Positions 50,785-59,674 of a stretch of 64,000 bases of DNA are shown here, in pieces (the stretch's first letter is position 1; every line of letters begins with the position of its first letter). This stretch comes from JANXSF01 sp043745195. Its GTDB lineage: Bacteria; Acidobacteriota; Terriglobia; Bryobacterales; Bryobacteraceae. The stretch is taken from positions 1 to 64,000 of the forward strand of contig JAYTTF010000109.1 in assembly GCA_043745195.1 (NCBI GenBank), in the 5' to 3' direction. The notes under the pieces were generated by a model. That model was given only the letters and a program-made list of their open reading frames with translations. It did no database searches and was not told the DNA's origin. Made by a program: the position numbers and the translations under genes.

Positions 50785-52188
50785 ATGTCTAAGATAGCTG
50801 AGTTACTTCGCCGCGATTTCAACAAAGGTTTACTCGTCGCCGCAACAAGTGCTTTTTTTGGCGGGTGCGAAAAAATCCTGGATGACATCGCCAATAGACC
50901 TATACGGCGCAATATCACTTCAGCAGAAGCCGCTGATGATATTGCAACTTATAAAAATGCCGTCACCGCAATGAAGGCGCTTCCCGCAACGGATCCGCGG
51001 CATTGGAACAACCAAGCCAATATTCATCAAAACTCTTGCCCGCACGGGAACTGGTTCTTCCTGCCGTGGCACCGAATCTATTTATCTTTCTTTGAACAGA
51101 TTTGCAGAGAGTTAACCTCAAAACCAAAGTTCGCTCTTCCCTACTGGAACTGGGGATTGAGTCCATCTATCCCGGCACCATTCTGGCCTTCGGGGACACC
51201 ACTCTACAATCCACGAGGGGCCACCGCCACTTCGATGGCCGATGCTTCGCTCACAGGTCCCGCCGTGCTGCAAAGCATTCTGGCCGAAACTAACTTCCAA
51301 ATGTTCGCAAGCCTTCAATCTACGGCTCCGCGCGGAGGTACCGGGGGCGGGTATGGCCGACTGGAGCAGACTCCTCACAACTATGTGCATGGATTTGTTG
51401 GCGGTGAGATGGGTACCTATCAGTCTCCGCGAGATCCAGTCTTTTGGTCTCATCACAATATGATTGAGCTTTGTTGGGTTGATTGGAACATCTACCGTGG
51501 GAATCAGAACACGAACGATACCAGTTGGATGAACTGGGAATTCTCCGAGTTTTTCGACGCGAAAGGGAACCCCACTAAAATGACAACGGCAGTTTCGCTG
51601 CTACTCCCGCTGCTTTCTTATCGGTACGATGCCGATGTGGCGGGCACTCCCAAGCAGGCGCTGCAGAAGGCCGAGCATGAAAGAATCTCAAAGTTGGTCC
51701 GGCAGGGCGCACCTTCAAAACTTGAATTCGAAAACAGATTCGAAATAGCGAGGGATGCTCGTGCTGTTGTCGGTAAGCCCGAAGCCTTCGCCATAAAGGT
51801 AGACTCGTCGGCCCTGGGATCGATGCTTGAGCCAAGCGGATCGAAGCGGCTGTTGCTGAGCGTCGACGGCGTTACCGGGCCTGCATCACCGGATTTCTTT
51901 GTCCGGGTTTTTCTGGGAAATCAACCACCAACTGACTTGAATATTAACAACCCTGCATATGCTGGTAGTTTCGCGTTCTTTGGAGACGCACATGGCGGAC
52001 ATGGGGAAAACCACAAGCTTCAGTTCCTGGTGGATGTATCGGAAGCGGCGCGGCGCATGCAGCAGCAGGGTGCCTTGCTGAAGAATGGGGCATTGAACGT
52101 TTTTCTGGTACCCGTTGCGTTCCCTGGGCAGGATCTAAAAGTACGAGAATTTTCCCTTGGGCGGCTGGTTTTGAGCAATATTAAGTAA
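50785..52188 (+). CDS. TAT-exported lipoprotein tyrosinase (type 3 copper)
   Basis: This 467-residue protein starts with RRDFNKGLLVAATSAFFGGC, a twin-arginine signal ending in a lipobox with C28, so a folded, membrane-anchored export is expected. CuA ligands H81, H87 and H96 (NIHQNSCPHGNWFFLPWHR); C85-P-H87 suits a Cys-His thioether as in fungal tyrosinases. CuB in HNYVHGFVGG and RDPVFWSHHNMIE. The C-terminal domain (about 330-467) is of the polyphenol-oxidase tail type. It oxidises phenols. Its stop overlaps the next start (TAATG). Confidence 0.92.
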   Translation: MSKIAELLRRDFNKGLLVAATSAFFGGCEKILDDIANRPIRRNITSAEAADDIATYKNAVTAMKALPATDPRHWNNQANIHQNSCPHGNWFFLPWHRIYLSFFEQICRELTSKPKFALPYWNWGLSPSIPAPFWPSGTPLYNPRGATATSMADASLTGPAVLQSILAETNFQMFASLQSTAPRGGTGGGYGRLEQTPHNYVHGFVGGEMGTYQSPRDPVFWSHHNMIELCWVDWNIYRGNQNTNDTSWMNWEFSEFFDAKGNPTKMTTAVSLLLPLLSYRYDADVAGTPKQALQKAEHERISKLVRQGAPSKLEFENRFEIARDARAVVGKPEAFAIKVDSSALGSMLEPSGSKRLLLSVDGVTGPASPDFFVRVFLGNQPPTDLNINNPAYAGSFAFFGDAHGGHGENHKLQFLVDVSEAARRMQQQGALLKNGALNVFLVPVAFPGQDLKVREFSLGRLVLSNIK

Positions 52189-52655
52189 TGATCCTGCGCT
52201 TGTGTTTGCTGTCGGGTTTGGCTTTGCTGTTGGTGGCCGATTCGCCTGGCCAACTGTCGGCCTCGGCCATCCTTAGGCTCACACCAACGCGAAGCAGCGG
52301 GCGAATTACAATTGATGGCAAGGTGCTTCGAGCCGGTCGTGCGCAGTTGCAGATTCCGGTTACAAAGATCCGCAATCCGAAAATGATGCCGATCTCCATT
52401 TCTGCAACCGTGATTTTGAACAATCAGAAGTCTGGAAGGGTTTCACTGGGCTCATTCTCCATTTACCCTGCCGACCAGACTGGAACCTTTCACCTTCCAG
52501 TGCCAGATGCATTGGCGAAGGCTGGTCGAGGCACTGGCCGCATAACGATTGAGATCAGGCTTGTGCCAGGGCCAGCACCGTTGGAGGCAAATTCACTGGA
52601 GATTGATCTTGGGCCAATACGGCTAACCGCAGAGCCGTTAGAGGGCCGCGATTAA
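52188..52655 (+). CDS. Secreted protein coupled to tyrosinase
   Basis: This 155-residue protein has a signal peptide (ILRLCLLSGLALLLVADSPG Q) and an all-beta mature domain: SAILRLTPTRSSGRITIDGK, PISISATVILNNQKSGRVSL, GTFHLPVPDAL, RITIEIRLVPG. Not recognised. Its ATG overlaps the tyrosinase stop by 1 nt, so the two are translated together. By analogy with MelC1-type proteins it might help copper loading or export, but it has no His/Cys cluster to support copper binding. Confidence 0.6.
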   Translation: MILRLCLLSGLALLLVADSPGQLSASAILRLTPTRSSGRITIDGKVLRAGRAQLQIPVTKIRNPKMMPISISATVILNNQKSGRVSLGSFSIYPADQTGTFHLPVPDALAKAGRGTGRITIEIRLVPGPAPLEANSLEIDLGPIRLTAEPLEGRD

Positions 52656-53239
52656 CGCTTCTTCTTTGAATTTGGCTTGGACGCTTCCCGGTATTTTGTG
52701 GCAGAAAAAAGGATGCCGCTAATCCTACCCTTGGAGTCAGACAACACCTCTGAGGAAATGGCTTCATCCCGGTTCAAGGTTTTCAGATATCGTTCCAAAT
52801 AGCTGGAATACAATCTAAGTGCATTTTGGGTACGAGGAAGTTCCCTGGTAAATAGTGGATCAATATCTTGCAAGTATTTCCAGGCGTCTTCGGCCTCAAT
52901 GCCAGAAATTTTAATAGAGGCAGGCAGTAGCGGACCAGTGTCACGGAGTTTCAGGGTTAGGATCACTGAATCGGTTTCCGAAAGTGATTCATAAGTGTAA
53001 TCGACATTGTCGACAAGACCGGAATTTAGCGCATTTGTTATGGCTTTGCGTACTGCAGCTTCCGTCACCTGTTGGCCGGCACGAAGACCTGATAAGGCAA
53101 GAATGGAACGGTGCTGGAAGCGGGTACCTTCCGTGACGATCTTTTCTATCTTGACCGGCTTATCACCATCATTGTCTTTTGACGGCGTTTGCGCTTGCAC
53201 AAATAATGAGCACAAAATGATGGGAAACAGTAGTCTCAT
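52652..53239 (-). CDS. Periplasmic POTRA-like protein
   Basis: Start set at ATG 53239 (195 residues), since it gives a signal peptide (MRLLFPIILCSLFVQA); the longer frame runs into rlmN. VKIEKIVTEGTRFQHRSILA, LSGLRAGQQVTEAAVRKAIT and LNSGLVDNVDYTYE match a POTRA repeat as in BamA/TamA/FtsQ. The rest is a mixed domain with a basic end (PNSKKKR). No barrel follows, so it would act as a stand-alone POTRA module. It lies 11 nt after rlmN. Confidence 0.65.
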   Translation of the reverse strand: MRLLFPIILCSLFVQAQTPSKDNDGDKPVKIEKIVTEGTRFQHRSILALSGLRAGQQVTEAAVRKAITNALNSGLVDNVDYTYESLSETDSVILTLKLRDTGPLLPASIKISGIEAEDAWKYLQDIDPLFTRELPRTQNALRLYSSYLERYLKTLNRDEAISSEVLSDSKGRISGILFSATKYREASKPNSKKKR

Positions 53240-53250
53240 AAACAAATTCC

Positions 53251-54339
53251 CTAAACAATAGAAACAAGTTCCTGATTCACCGTTCGCTTCAACTGTCCAC
53301 AGGCAGCATAAATATCGCGTCCCCTGGGCTTGCGAACAAAGCATGGCATGGCCTTCATGATGATCTGCTGAAATGCGTTCACGTTTTCTGGGGACGGTGT
53401 CTTGAAGGGAATCCCAGGGCCGGGATTCAATGCGATCAGATTCACCACAGCCTTCATGTTTGCCAGCAGTTTTACAACGCGGTGTGCATCGGCTTGGGTA
53501 TCATTCACGCCACCCAACAACACATATTCAAACATCAACTTTTCACGAGGCTTCAAGGGATAATTACGGCACACTTCCAGCAAGTCTTTCAATGGATATT
53601 TACGAGTAATGGGCATGATTTCGCGCCGCTGCTGGTCACTTGAGGCGTTCAGGGATATGGCCAGCCTTGGGCGCACCTCGGCACGGCCCAACTCTTCAAT
53701 TTTTGGAATGATTCCAGAAGTAGAAATCGCAATGCGGCGAACTGCCATGCTTACCCCGCGCTGATCGGTTAAGATGCGAATGGCCTTCAGCACATTATCC
53801 AGATTCAGCAGCGGCTCACCCATGCCCATTAAGACAAGATTCAGTTGTTCGGATCTTGGATCAAGGTTATGTTCGCGGAGCAGCACCAAAACCTGACCCA
53901 CAATTTCACCAGCCGTTAAATTCCGTTCCAACCCCATGGCGGCGGTAAGGCAAAACTGGCAATCTACAGGACAACCAACTTGCGTTGAAATGCAAATGGT
54001 GTGGCGCGTCTCCTCGGGCATAAGAACGGTTTCCACGGTGCGGCCATCCAGCGGGAGCTTCAGTAAGTAGCGTGTTGTACCATCGGCGGAATGAAAGCGG
54101 TTGTCGATTTCCAAACGCCCAAGCTCTTCTTTGGCGGTAAGTTCTGCACGCAGGGAATCAGGAAGCATGGTGGCTTCCGAGAGGCTGGTGATGTTCTGCC
54201 GGTACAAAGCTTCGTAGACTTGTTTGGCACGAAAAGCCGATACGTCTGGGCCCAACAGCTGCCTTATGTCTGGAAGCTCCTTACCCGTTAGGAAGGTGTC
54301 GGCGGGCCGGGGATGAGTTCTTGCCACTATTTCCGCCAT
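53251..54339 (-). CDS. rlmN: 23S rRNA/tRNA adenine-C2 methyltransferase
   Basis: This 362-residue radical SAM protein has the CxxxCxxC cluster at C123, C127 and C130 (CPVDCQFC), LVLMGMGEPLLN (the GGEP-type SAM contact), and the second methyl-carrying Cys at C347 (DIYAACGQL). It methylates A2503 of 23S rRNA and A37 of some tRNAs. Divergent from the M16 peptidase gene; 43 nt separate the two starts. Confidence 0.96.
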   Translation of the reverse strand: MAEIVARTHPRPADTFLTGKELPDIRQLLGPDVSAFRAKQVYEALYRQNITSLSEATMLPDSLRAELTAKEELGRLEIDNRFHSADGTTRYLLKLPLDGRTVETVLMPEETRHTICISTQVGCPVDCQFCLTAAMGLERNLTAGEIVGQVLVLLREHNLDPRSEQLNLVLMGMGEPLLNLDNVLKAIRILTDQRGVSMAVRRIAISTSGIIPKIEELGRAEVRPRLAISLNASSDQQRREIMPITRKYPLKDLLEVCRNYPLKPREKLMFEYVLLGGVNDTQADAHRVVKLLANMKAVVNLIALNPGPGIPFKTPSPENVNAFQQIIMKAMPCFVRKPRGRDIYAACGQLKRTVNQELVSIV

Positions 54340-54368
54340 TAATAACTAAGTTTAGCACCCAGGTTAGA

Positions 54369-54374
54369 TACAAT
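54369..54374 (+). promoter_or_regulatory. -10 box TACAAT before the M16 peptidase gene
   Basis: TACAAT ends 8 nt before ATG 54383. CGGAGG follows directly, so the message may start within or after the ribosome site. Confidence 0.5.
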
Positions 54375-54382
54375 CGGAGGCA

Positions 54383-55660
54383 ATGGCAACGAAAAAAGCA
54401 ATGGTGGAGCATACCCGCCTACCCAATGGCGTGAAGGTGATTACAGAACGGATCGCTTCCGTGAGATCTGTTTCGGTAGGCATTTGGGTTGCCTCGGGAT
54501 CGCGACGGGAAAGTGAAAGCGATAGCGGCATCTCCCATTTCATTGAACACATGTTGTTTAAGGGAACCACTACTCGTTCCGCTGAAAAGATTGCCCGTGA
54601 AGTAGATTCCATTGGCGGCAATTTAGACGCGTTCACTTCTCGCGAACTGGTTAGCTTCAACACCAAAGTGTTGGATGAACATGTGGGGCGTGCATGGGAT
54701 GTGCTGGCTGATCTGGTATCGAACCCCATGTTTCGGGAAGACGATATCGCCAAGGAAAAGAGCGTCATTCTTGAAGAGATCAAGATGGATGCCGACAATC
54801 CTGAGTACGTGGCCCATGAAATGTTCAGCAACTGCTTTTGGAAAGGGCAGGCCTTGGGACGTCCAATTCTGGGAAATCCGAAAACCGTGAAATCTTTCAC
54901 GAAGAAACAACTGGTGGATTTCTTTGAACGGGTTTACACTCCGAAGAACATCGTAGTGACGGCTGCCGGCCAGTTGAAGCATGATCAGATTGTGAAGCTT
55001 GTTGATGACAGCTTCCGCGGATCGAAGCGTAAGGGCAGCCTTACAGCAACCGAGCAGGCAGCCCCTAGTGCAGGAATTTCGTTAAAACATAAGCCGTCGT
55101 TAGAACAGTCCCATATTGTTCTGGGTGTTCCTTCTTTTGGCATGCCTCATGCTAAGCGTTTCGATTCCTACGTGTTGAGCACAATTCTTGGAGGCGGCAT
55201 GAGCGCCCGGTTATTCCAGAATATTCGCGAAAAGCGCGGGTTGGCGTATTCTGTATTTTCGGAACTGAACATGTACCGCGATTCCGGTTGTCTGGCCGTA
55301 TATGCGGGCACCAGTGCGGCTTCCGTTCCCAAGGTGGTGGAGTTGATTCTGGCTGAATTCCGCAACTTGAAATCCGAGCTAGTGCCTGAGGAAGAACTCC
55401 GTCGTGCGAAAGATAACTTGAAGGGGTCTTTGATGTTGGGGTTGGAATCCACTTCCAGCAGGATGGCCAATTTGGCGCGACAGGAGATCTTTTTTAAGCG
55501 CTTTATCAGTATGGATGAAATGCTGGAAAATATTGAATCGGTGACGGCGGAGAGTGTGATGGCGGTTGCCAATCAGTTTTTGAAAAAGGAAAACATTGCT
55601 TTAGCAGTGTTGGGACCGATTGGGGATATGAAGATTCGCAGGTCGGATTTGGGCTGCTAA
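54383..55660 (+). CDS. M16-family zinc peptidase
   Basis: This 425-residue protein has the inverted zinc motif HFIEH (H52, E55, H56) and downstream EEIKMDADNPEYVAHE carrying the third ligand. The second half has ILGGGMSARLFQNIREKRGL AYSV, the R/Y substrate motif of processing peptidases. No signal peptide, so cytoplasmic, like the single-chain PqqL/YmxG-type group. It ends at a strong bidirectional terminator. Confidence 0.94.
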   Translation: MATKKAMVEHTRLPNGVKVITERIASVRSVSVGIWVASGSRRESESDSGISHFIEHMLFKGTTTRSAEKIAREVDSIGGNLDAFTSRELVSFNTKVLDEHVGRAWDVLADLVSNPMFREDDIAKEKSVILEEIKMDADNPEYVAHEMFSNCFWKGQALGRPILGNPKTVKSFTKKQLVDFFERVYTPKNIVVTAAGQLKHDQIVKLVDDSFRGSKRKGSLTATEQAAPSAGISLKHKPSLEQSHIVLGVPSFGMPHAKRFDSYVLSTILGGGMSARLFQNIREKRGLAYSVFSELNMYRDSGCLAVYAGTSAASVPKVVELILAEFRNLKSELVPEEELRRAKDNLKGSLMLGLESTSSRMANLARQEIFFKRFISMDEMLENIESVTAESVMAVANQFLKKENIALAVLGPIGDMKIRRSDLGC

Positions 55661-55677
55661 CAAGCCATCTGAATGAA

Positions 55678-55711
55678 AACCGGCGGCGAAGGTTACCCTT
55701 CGCCGCCGGTT
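55678..55711. terminator. Bidirectional intrinsic terminator between convergent genes
   Basis: AACCGGCGGCGAAGG, loop TTAC, CCTTCGCCGCCGGTT: a perfect 15-bp stem. It serves the M16 gene (plus) and the giant secreted protein (minus, 17 nt after its stop). The A/T tracts beyond the stem are short. Confidence 0.75.
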
Positions 55712-55727
55712 GGAACTCTTTGCCGAG

Positions 55728-58700
55728 TTAGTTAATGGTGATGTTGAAGGTGGCCATTCCGATGCCGGCACTTGCTGCTCCTGGAGCCGCAGAACCACCG
55801 GTTGCGGTAACAGTGACACTTCTTGTTCCAGCCGCTGCTCCGCTTGTTGTTGAAACAATGCCGGTGCTTGAGCCAATTGTCAGCCAAGTTAATGCCGCAC
55901 TGGTTGCATCCAAAGTGTAAGTGGTGCTTCCTGTGCCGCCTGTTGCGGAAACTGTTGTCAGGTTGGTATTGATCTGACCATTGGTTCCACTGGTTGGAGT
56001 TGTGTTCGCCACATTGAGGGCTACCACTACTGAGAACGTTGCCGTGCCTACTAAAGGCGTTCCAGACGTTGAATCGGTGGCTCTGACAGTGACGTTGTAG
56101 GTTCCAGCAGGAGTGAGCGCCGAAATTCCGAGCACCCCGGTTGAGGCCCCGATGGTCATCCCATCTGGCAATGTGGATGGTGCGGTAATGGTGTAAGTGT
56201 AAGGGAAGACACCGCCCGTAGCTGTGGCAGTTGTCAGGCTTGCGTTGGCTGTTCCGAACACCGCAGCGGATACTGTGGACATTGTTGTGACCAAGCCACC
56301 AGCAATTGTGATTGTGAACTTGACGGAATCCTTCACCGGCACATTGGCCGAATCTGTTGCCGTTACCGCCAAGGTATATGTTCCGGCAGTATTGGCCGCC
56401 GGGGTTCCTGAAATAGCGCCAGTTGACGCATTCAGTAACAGACTAGAGGGCAACAATCCCGAAGTTACGGCGAAGCGATACGGGGAGGTACCTTGCGTAG
56501 CCACAACCAGGTTGTTAGTGGATAACCATGCAGTGCCAACTGTGCCTGTCAAAGTTGTGGGCGCTACTACTTTCAACTTTGGTGCAACCCAAACCACAAC
56601 CCCTGCCTGACTTAGCCTGCTGTTGGAAGTAACAACCACAGGTAGCTGAACTGGTGCGGTAATTGTAGAAAGCGTTGCACCGTTTGAGTCGGTAAATGGT
56701 CCGGCTGTGCTTCCCGGAAGTTTCACATTCAACTGATAGAGGCCGGCAATGGAACCATCTACCCAGCCAGCGTACGATACGGTTCCAGCAACTCCGCCAA
56801 CTGTAACGGAAGGCACGATCGAGGAGGATGAGAGAATGCAAGGACTCAGCCGTCCTGTATTCAATAAAGAGCCCTGAATAATCAAGCCGTCGGCTGTTGT
56901 GAGCGATCCCCCGGTTTGCGAATTGAGCGATGAGACATAACTGGCTGGTGTGATGCAATCAGCGGACCATGCGCTGCCGCCAGTACTGGAATTGAGAGCC
57001 GTCGAGTCAGGCGCGCCCATTCCGGTTACATAGATCAGAACGGTATCGGAATCGGATGCAGTGGACCTAAGTCCCGATTCATTGCCGCTGCCAATCAAGG
57101 AATAGTCAATCCCGGATAGAACGGCTCCTTGACCTTGCCCGTCTGATCCAACTGTGAAGATTCCCGGATTCGTTGCCACAATGCTTACTGGGAAAGGTGG
57201 ACTGACCAAGAAAGTGGCACCCGTTCCATAACCGAAGGAAACAACCATATCGACAGTAGTGCCAATTCTGGCCGTCAATGCGGAAGGAATCAGCAGGTTG
57301 ATCTGATTATTGGTGGCGAAAAGCAAATTTGCATTCGCAATGAAAGTTGGCGTCAAACCTTGTGTTTGAAACTTTACTGAGAGTACCCTTTGAGTGGCGC
57401 TCACTGCATCCTGACTCAGAGTTGTAGGATACATAAGCGCGATATCCGGCGTTGCGTACATCACTTGATTGCTGGCGCAACCTGCACCGGCCAAAGTACA
57501 AAAATTGGTTCCGAAGACACTGATCAGATCGTAAGGCGCAACGCTAGGAGTTGTCCCAGGGTTCACCTGTATGAAAGATGCTGAACTTGTTACAACTTGA
57601 ACGATCGGACCATTCCCGATGGTTAGGATTGTTGTGCCAGTAGGCACAGTACAAACCCCGTTCACTGGATTGCAGACACCAAGGTTGACATTGCCTCCAG
57701 CTCCAGTTGGGGAGAAGGGTAGATAGATGTCCGGCGTGGAAGGAACGGTAAACGTCAAAATGATATTCGATTCGTTAACCACAGTCCATGAAATGTTGTT
57801 GTTAACGATCAGGACACCGGAAACGATAACACCAACTTTTGTGCGTCTTGTCAGGTCAGTTGTTGGAATGAAACCAGTTCCCGTAAGTACTGCGGTGAAG
57901 CTTCTGCCCGAAGCAGCTGTCGGTAGACTCCCTGGAGATATGCCAGTCAATAAGGCACCAGGAGATTGCACTGTGATACTAAAAGTAACAACGGTTGTTG
58001 AAATCGGACTGCCCCACGACAACGTGACGGTACCGGTAAGCACATCGCCAGGCTGCGATGCGGCAAGCACGGTTGGGTCGAAAGTCACTCCAATCTGGGT
58101 GCCAAAGCTATAGGCCAAGCCGCTCTTTTGGCTGGCGCTGACTACAGGTGCCAACGTGCCACCCGTATTGACAACGTAGGCGATTGTGGAATCACTTGAA
58201 ATCGCTGTGATTACAGGCGTTGGCGCAGGTTGTCCCACCGTCCATGAAATATTACGAGTGGTTCCTTCGGCGACGCTCAATTTCGGCGAGGGCGTTGTAA
58301 TCAACAAGCTGAAAGGAATGGAGAGGTCTCCGGAACCGGAAACTTTCAAACCAATACTGGCGCTATAGGTGCCGGGAGCCAATGAATCCGCCACAATTGT
58401 TGAACTGAAACGAATGCTTTTAGGGACTCGGCCAGAGGTAGCATCCACCGTCAACCAGATGGGAAGGGTAGTTGTATCCACCGTATAGAATGGAGCAGGT
58501 GAACTGAGTGAAGTAACACTTACGTCCACATAACCAGCCGTTCCAGCCCCCTTAGTGTAAGTCAACTTTGGCGCAGTAGGGCTAACAACCAACGGGCTTG
58601 GTGGGACAACCTGCAAAGTAACTACAATGTTCCGGTCAGGTGCTGGAGCATTGAGAAGATGCACTGTCGTAGTGGTAGAAGACCCGGAGGTAAATCCTCC

Positions 58701-59393
58701 ACACCCCGACGCCGCTTGAACAGTGAAGGTCAAAGCCGTTGCTCCTGCGGTTCCCCCAGTGGTCGGCGTTACAGTCAACCAGGCTGCTGCCGGATTGGTG
58801 ACGGTGTCAACAGTAAAAGGCGTTCCTCCAACAGCAGCGGAAGAAACTGAAATTGTCCTGGCCGGTCCGGGAGTGTAAACACTACCATTCTTCACGCAAC
58901 TGATTGCCAATGTGGAAGGCGAAGCCACCAAGCCGCTAGCCGCCGTAGTAACGGTCGGATTGGCAGTCACCGTCGCGTCTGCCACACCTGCAGCATTCAC
59001 TCGAAACGTTGCAGGGGTTGTGGTAGCAGTGGCTCCCACACAACCGGGCCTGTAGTTAATCGAATAGGTGATACCTGCTGCTTGGTTTGAAATGCTCAAT
59101 GTCTGAATGGTTGGCGTTGTCACTGCGATCACGCCTGCAGGAAGCGTTCCAAGCGTTACGGCTATGGTGTTGACACCAGTTAAAGCTGGAAGAGGTTTTA
59201 CAACAATGGAAACGGCTGCACCCGGACCACTGGCAGTATTACACGTAAGTGCCACCGTGGAAGGGGTTGTAACTAAACTAAGGCCGTAACTTGTATTCGA
59301 GAAAGCCGTAAGCAGAAACAAACCCAAGCAGGTACGAAGCTTGCTTGCGCTCGAAACTGACATCAATGAATGGCGAGTACTAAAGAACTTCAT
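55728..59393 (-). CDS. Giant secreted protein with Ig-like repeats and a TIGR03437-like region
   Basis: Start set at ATG 59393 with AAGGA 8 nt upstream, giving 1221 residues and a signal peptide (LRTCLGLFLLTAFSNTSYG). The N-terminal half has several beta-sandwich units rich in Ser/Thr/Val, each with a conserved CxxG-like Cys (TVALTCNTASG, TLAISCVKNGS). The central part (about 610-830: SFIQVNPGTTPSVAPYDLIS VFGTNFC) is like the Solibacter TIGR03437 region. The tail has two or three putative-Ig units (LLLNASTGAISGTPAANTAG, DGMTIGASTGVLGI). Probably a surface adhesin or scaffold; no enzymatic motif. Confidence 0.8.
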   Translation of the reverse strand: MKFFSTRHSLMSVSSASKLRTCLGLFLLTAFSNTSYGLSLVTTPSTVALTCNTASGPGAAVSIVVKPLPALTGVNTIAVTLGTLPAGVIAVTTPTIQTLSISNQAAGITYSINYRPGCVGATATTTPATFRVNAAGVADATVTANPTVTTAASGLVASPSTLAISCVKNGSVYTPGPARTISVSSAAVGGTPFTVDTVTNPAAAWLTVTPTTGGTAGATALTFTVQAASGCGGFTSGSSTTTTVHLLNAPAPDRNIVVTLQVVPPSPLVVSPTAPKLTYTKGAGTAGYVDVSVTSLSSPAPFYTVDTTTLPIWLTVDATSGRVPKSIRFSSTIVADSLAPGTYSASIGLKVSGSGDLSIPFSLLITTPSPKLSVAEGTTRNISWTVGQPAPTPVITAISSDSTIAYVVNTGGTLAPVVSASQKSGLAYSFGTQIGVTFDPTVLAASQPGDVLTGTVTLSWGSPISTTVVTFSITVQSPGALLTGISPGSLPTAASGRSFTAVLTGTGFIPTTDLTRRTKVGVIVSGVLIVNNNISWTVVNESNIILTFTVPSTPDIYLPFSPTGAGGNVNLGVCNPVNGVCTVPTGTTILTIGNGPIVQVVTSSASFIQVNPGTTPSVAPYDLISVFGTNFCTLAGAGCASNQVMYATPDIALMYPTTLSQDAVSATQRVLSVKFQTQGLTPTFIANANLLFATNNQINLLIPSALTARIGTTVDMVVSFGYGTGATFLVSPPFPVSIVATNPGIFTVGSDGQGQGAVLSGIDYSLIGSGNESGLRSTASDSDTVLIYVTGMGAPDSTALNSSTGGSAWSADCITPASYVSSLNSQTGGSLTTADGLIIQGSLLNTGRLSPCILSSSSIVPSVTVGGVAGTVSYAGWVDGSIAGLYQLNVKLPGSTAGPFTDSNGATLSTITAPVQLPVVVTSNSRLSQAGVVVWVAPKLKVVAPTTLTGTVGTAWLSTNNLVVATQGTSPYRFAVTSGLLPSSLLLNASTGAISGTPAANTAGTYTLAVTATDSANVPVKDSVKFTITIAGGLVTTMSTVSAAVFGTANASLTTATATGGVFPYTYTITAPSTLPDGMTIGASTGVLGISALTPAGTYNVTVRATDSTSGTPLVGTATFSVVVALNVANTTPTSGTNGQINTNLTTVSATGGTGSTTYTLDATSAALTWLTIGSSTGIVSTTSGAAAGTRSVTVTATGGSAAPGAASAGIGMATFNITIN

Positions 59394-59662
59394 AATAAAT
59401 ATCCTTGTCGAAATATCAAAGTTGAAAACGGTAACTAGCCGTTCATTGAGCCTCGCTATCCGGCTCACTAGGGGGTTTATCGACGAAGAAAATACAAGTT
59501 CTAATGGAAATTGTTGTTTTTTTGCGGTGTTATGGCCGATTCTTGAGACAAAGCACCTATTCCTAGCAAGGTGTGGTGGAGGATTACTAAGGGCTTTGCA
59601 AGGGATATGCTGCTTGCAATTCACTATCTATTTTCCTTTTCGCACTGCTCAGCCAAACTCGA
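59394..59662. other. Intergenic region with two small hairpins in the leader of the giant gene
   Basis: On the minus strand, TGAGCC/GGCTCA (59447-59467) and AACGG/CCGTT (59427-59443) form neighbouring stems 34-74 nt before ATG 59393. They do not match a riboswitch class I can name. The rest holds no gene; T8 at 59515-59522 is isolated. Confidence 0.4.
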
Positions 59663-59668
59663 TACAAT
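59663..59668 (+). promoter_or_regulatory. -10 box TACAAT for a leaderless MFS transporter mRNA
   Basis: TACAAT ends 6 nt before GTG 59675. No Shine-Dalgarno. Confidence 0.55.
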
Positions 59669-59674
59669 ATCCGG

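Noticed and set aside
55735..59289. Plus-strand frames of 60-130 codons rich in Val and Ala
   Set aside because: They are antisense to the Thr/Ser/Gly-rich giant protein; such low-complexity sequence gives long open frames on the opposite strand.
59420..59470. Cyclic-di-GMP riboswitch in the giant gene leader
   Set aside because: The conserved core nucleotides of the GEMM classes are absent; only two short stems are present.
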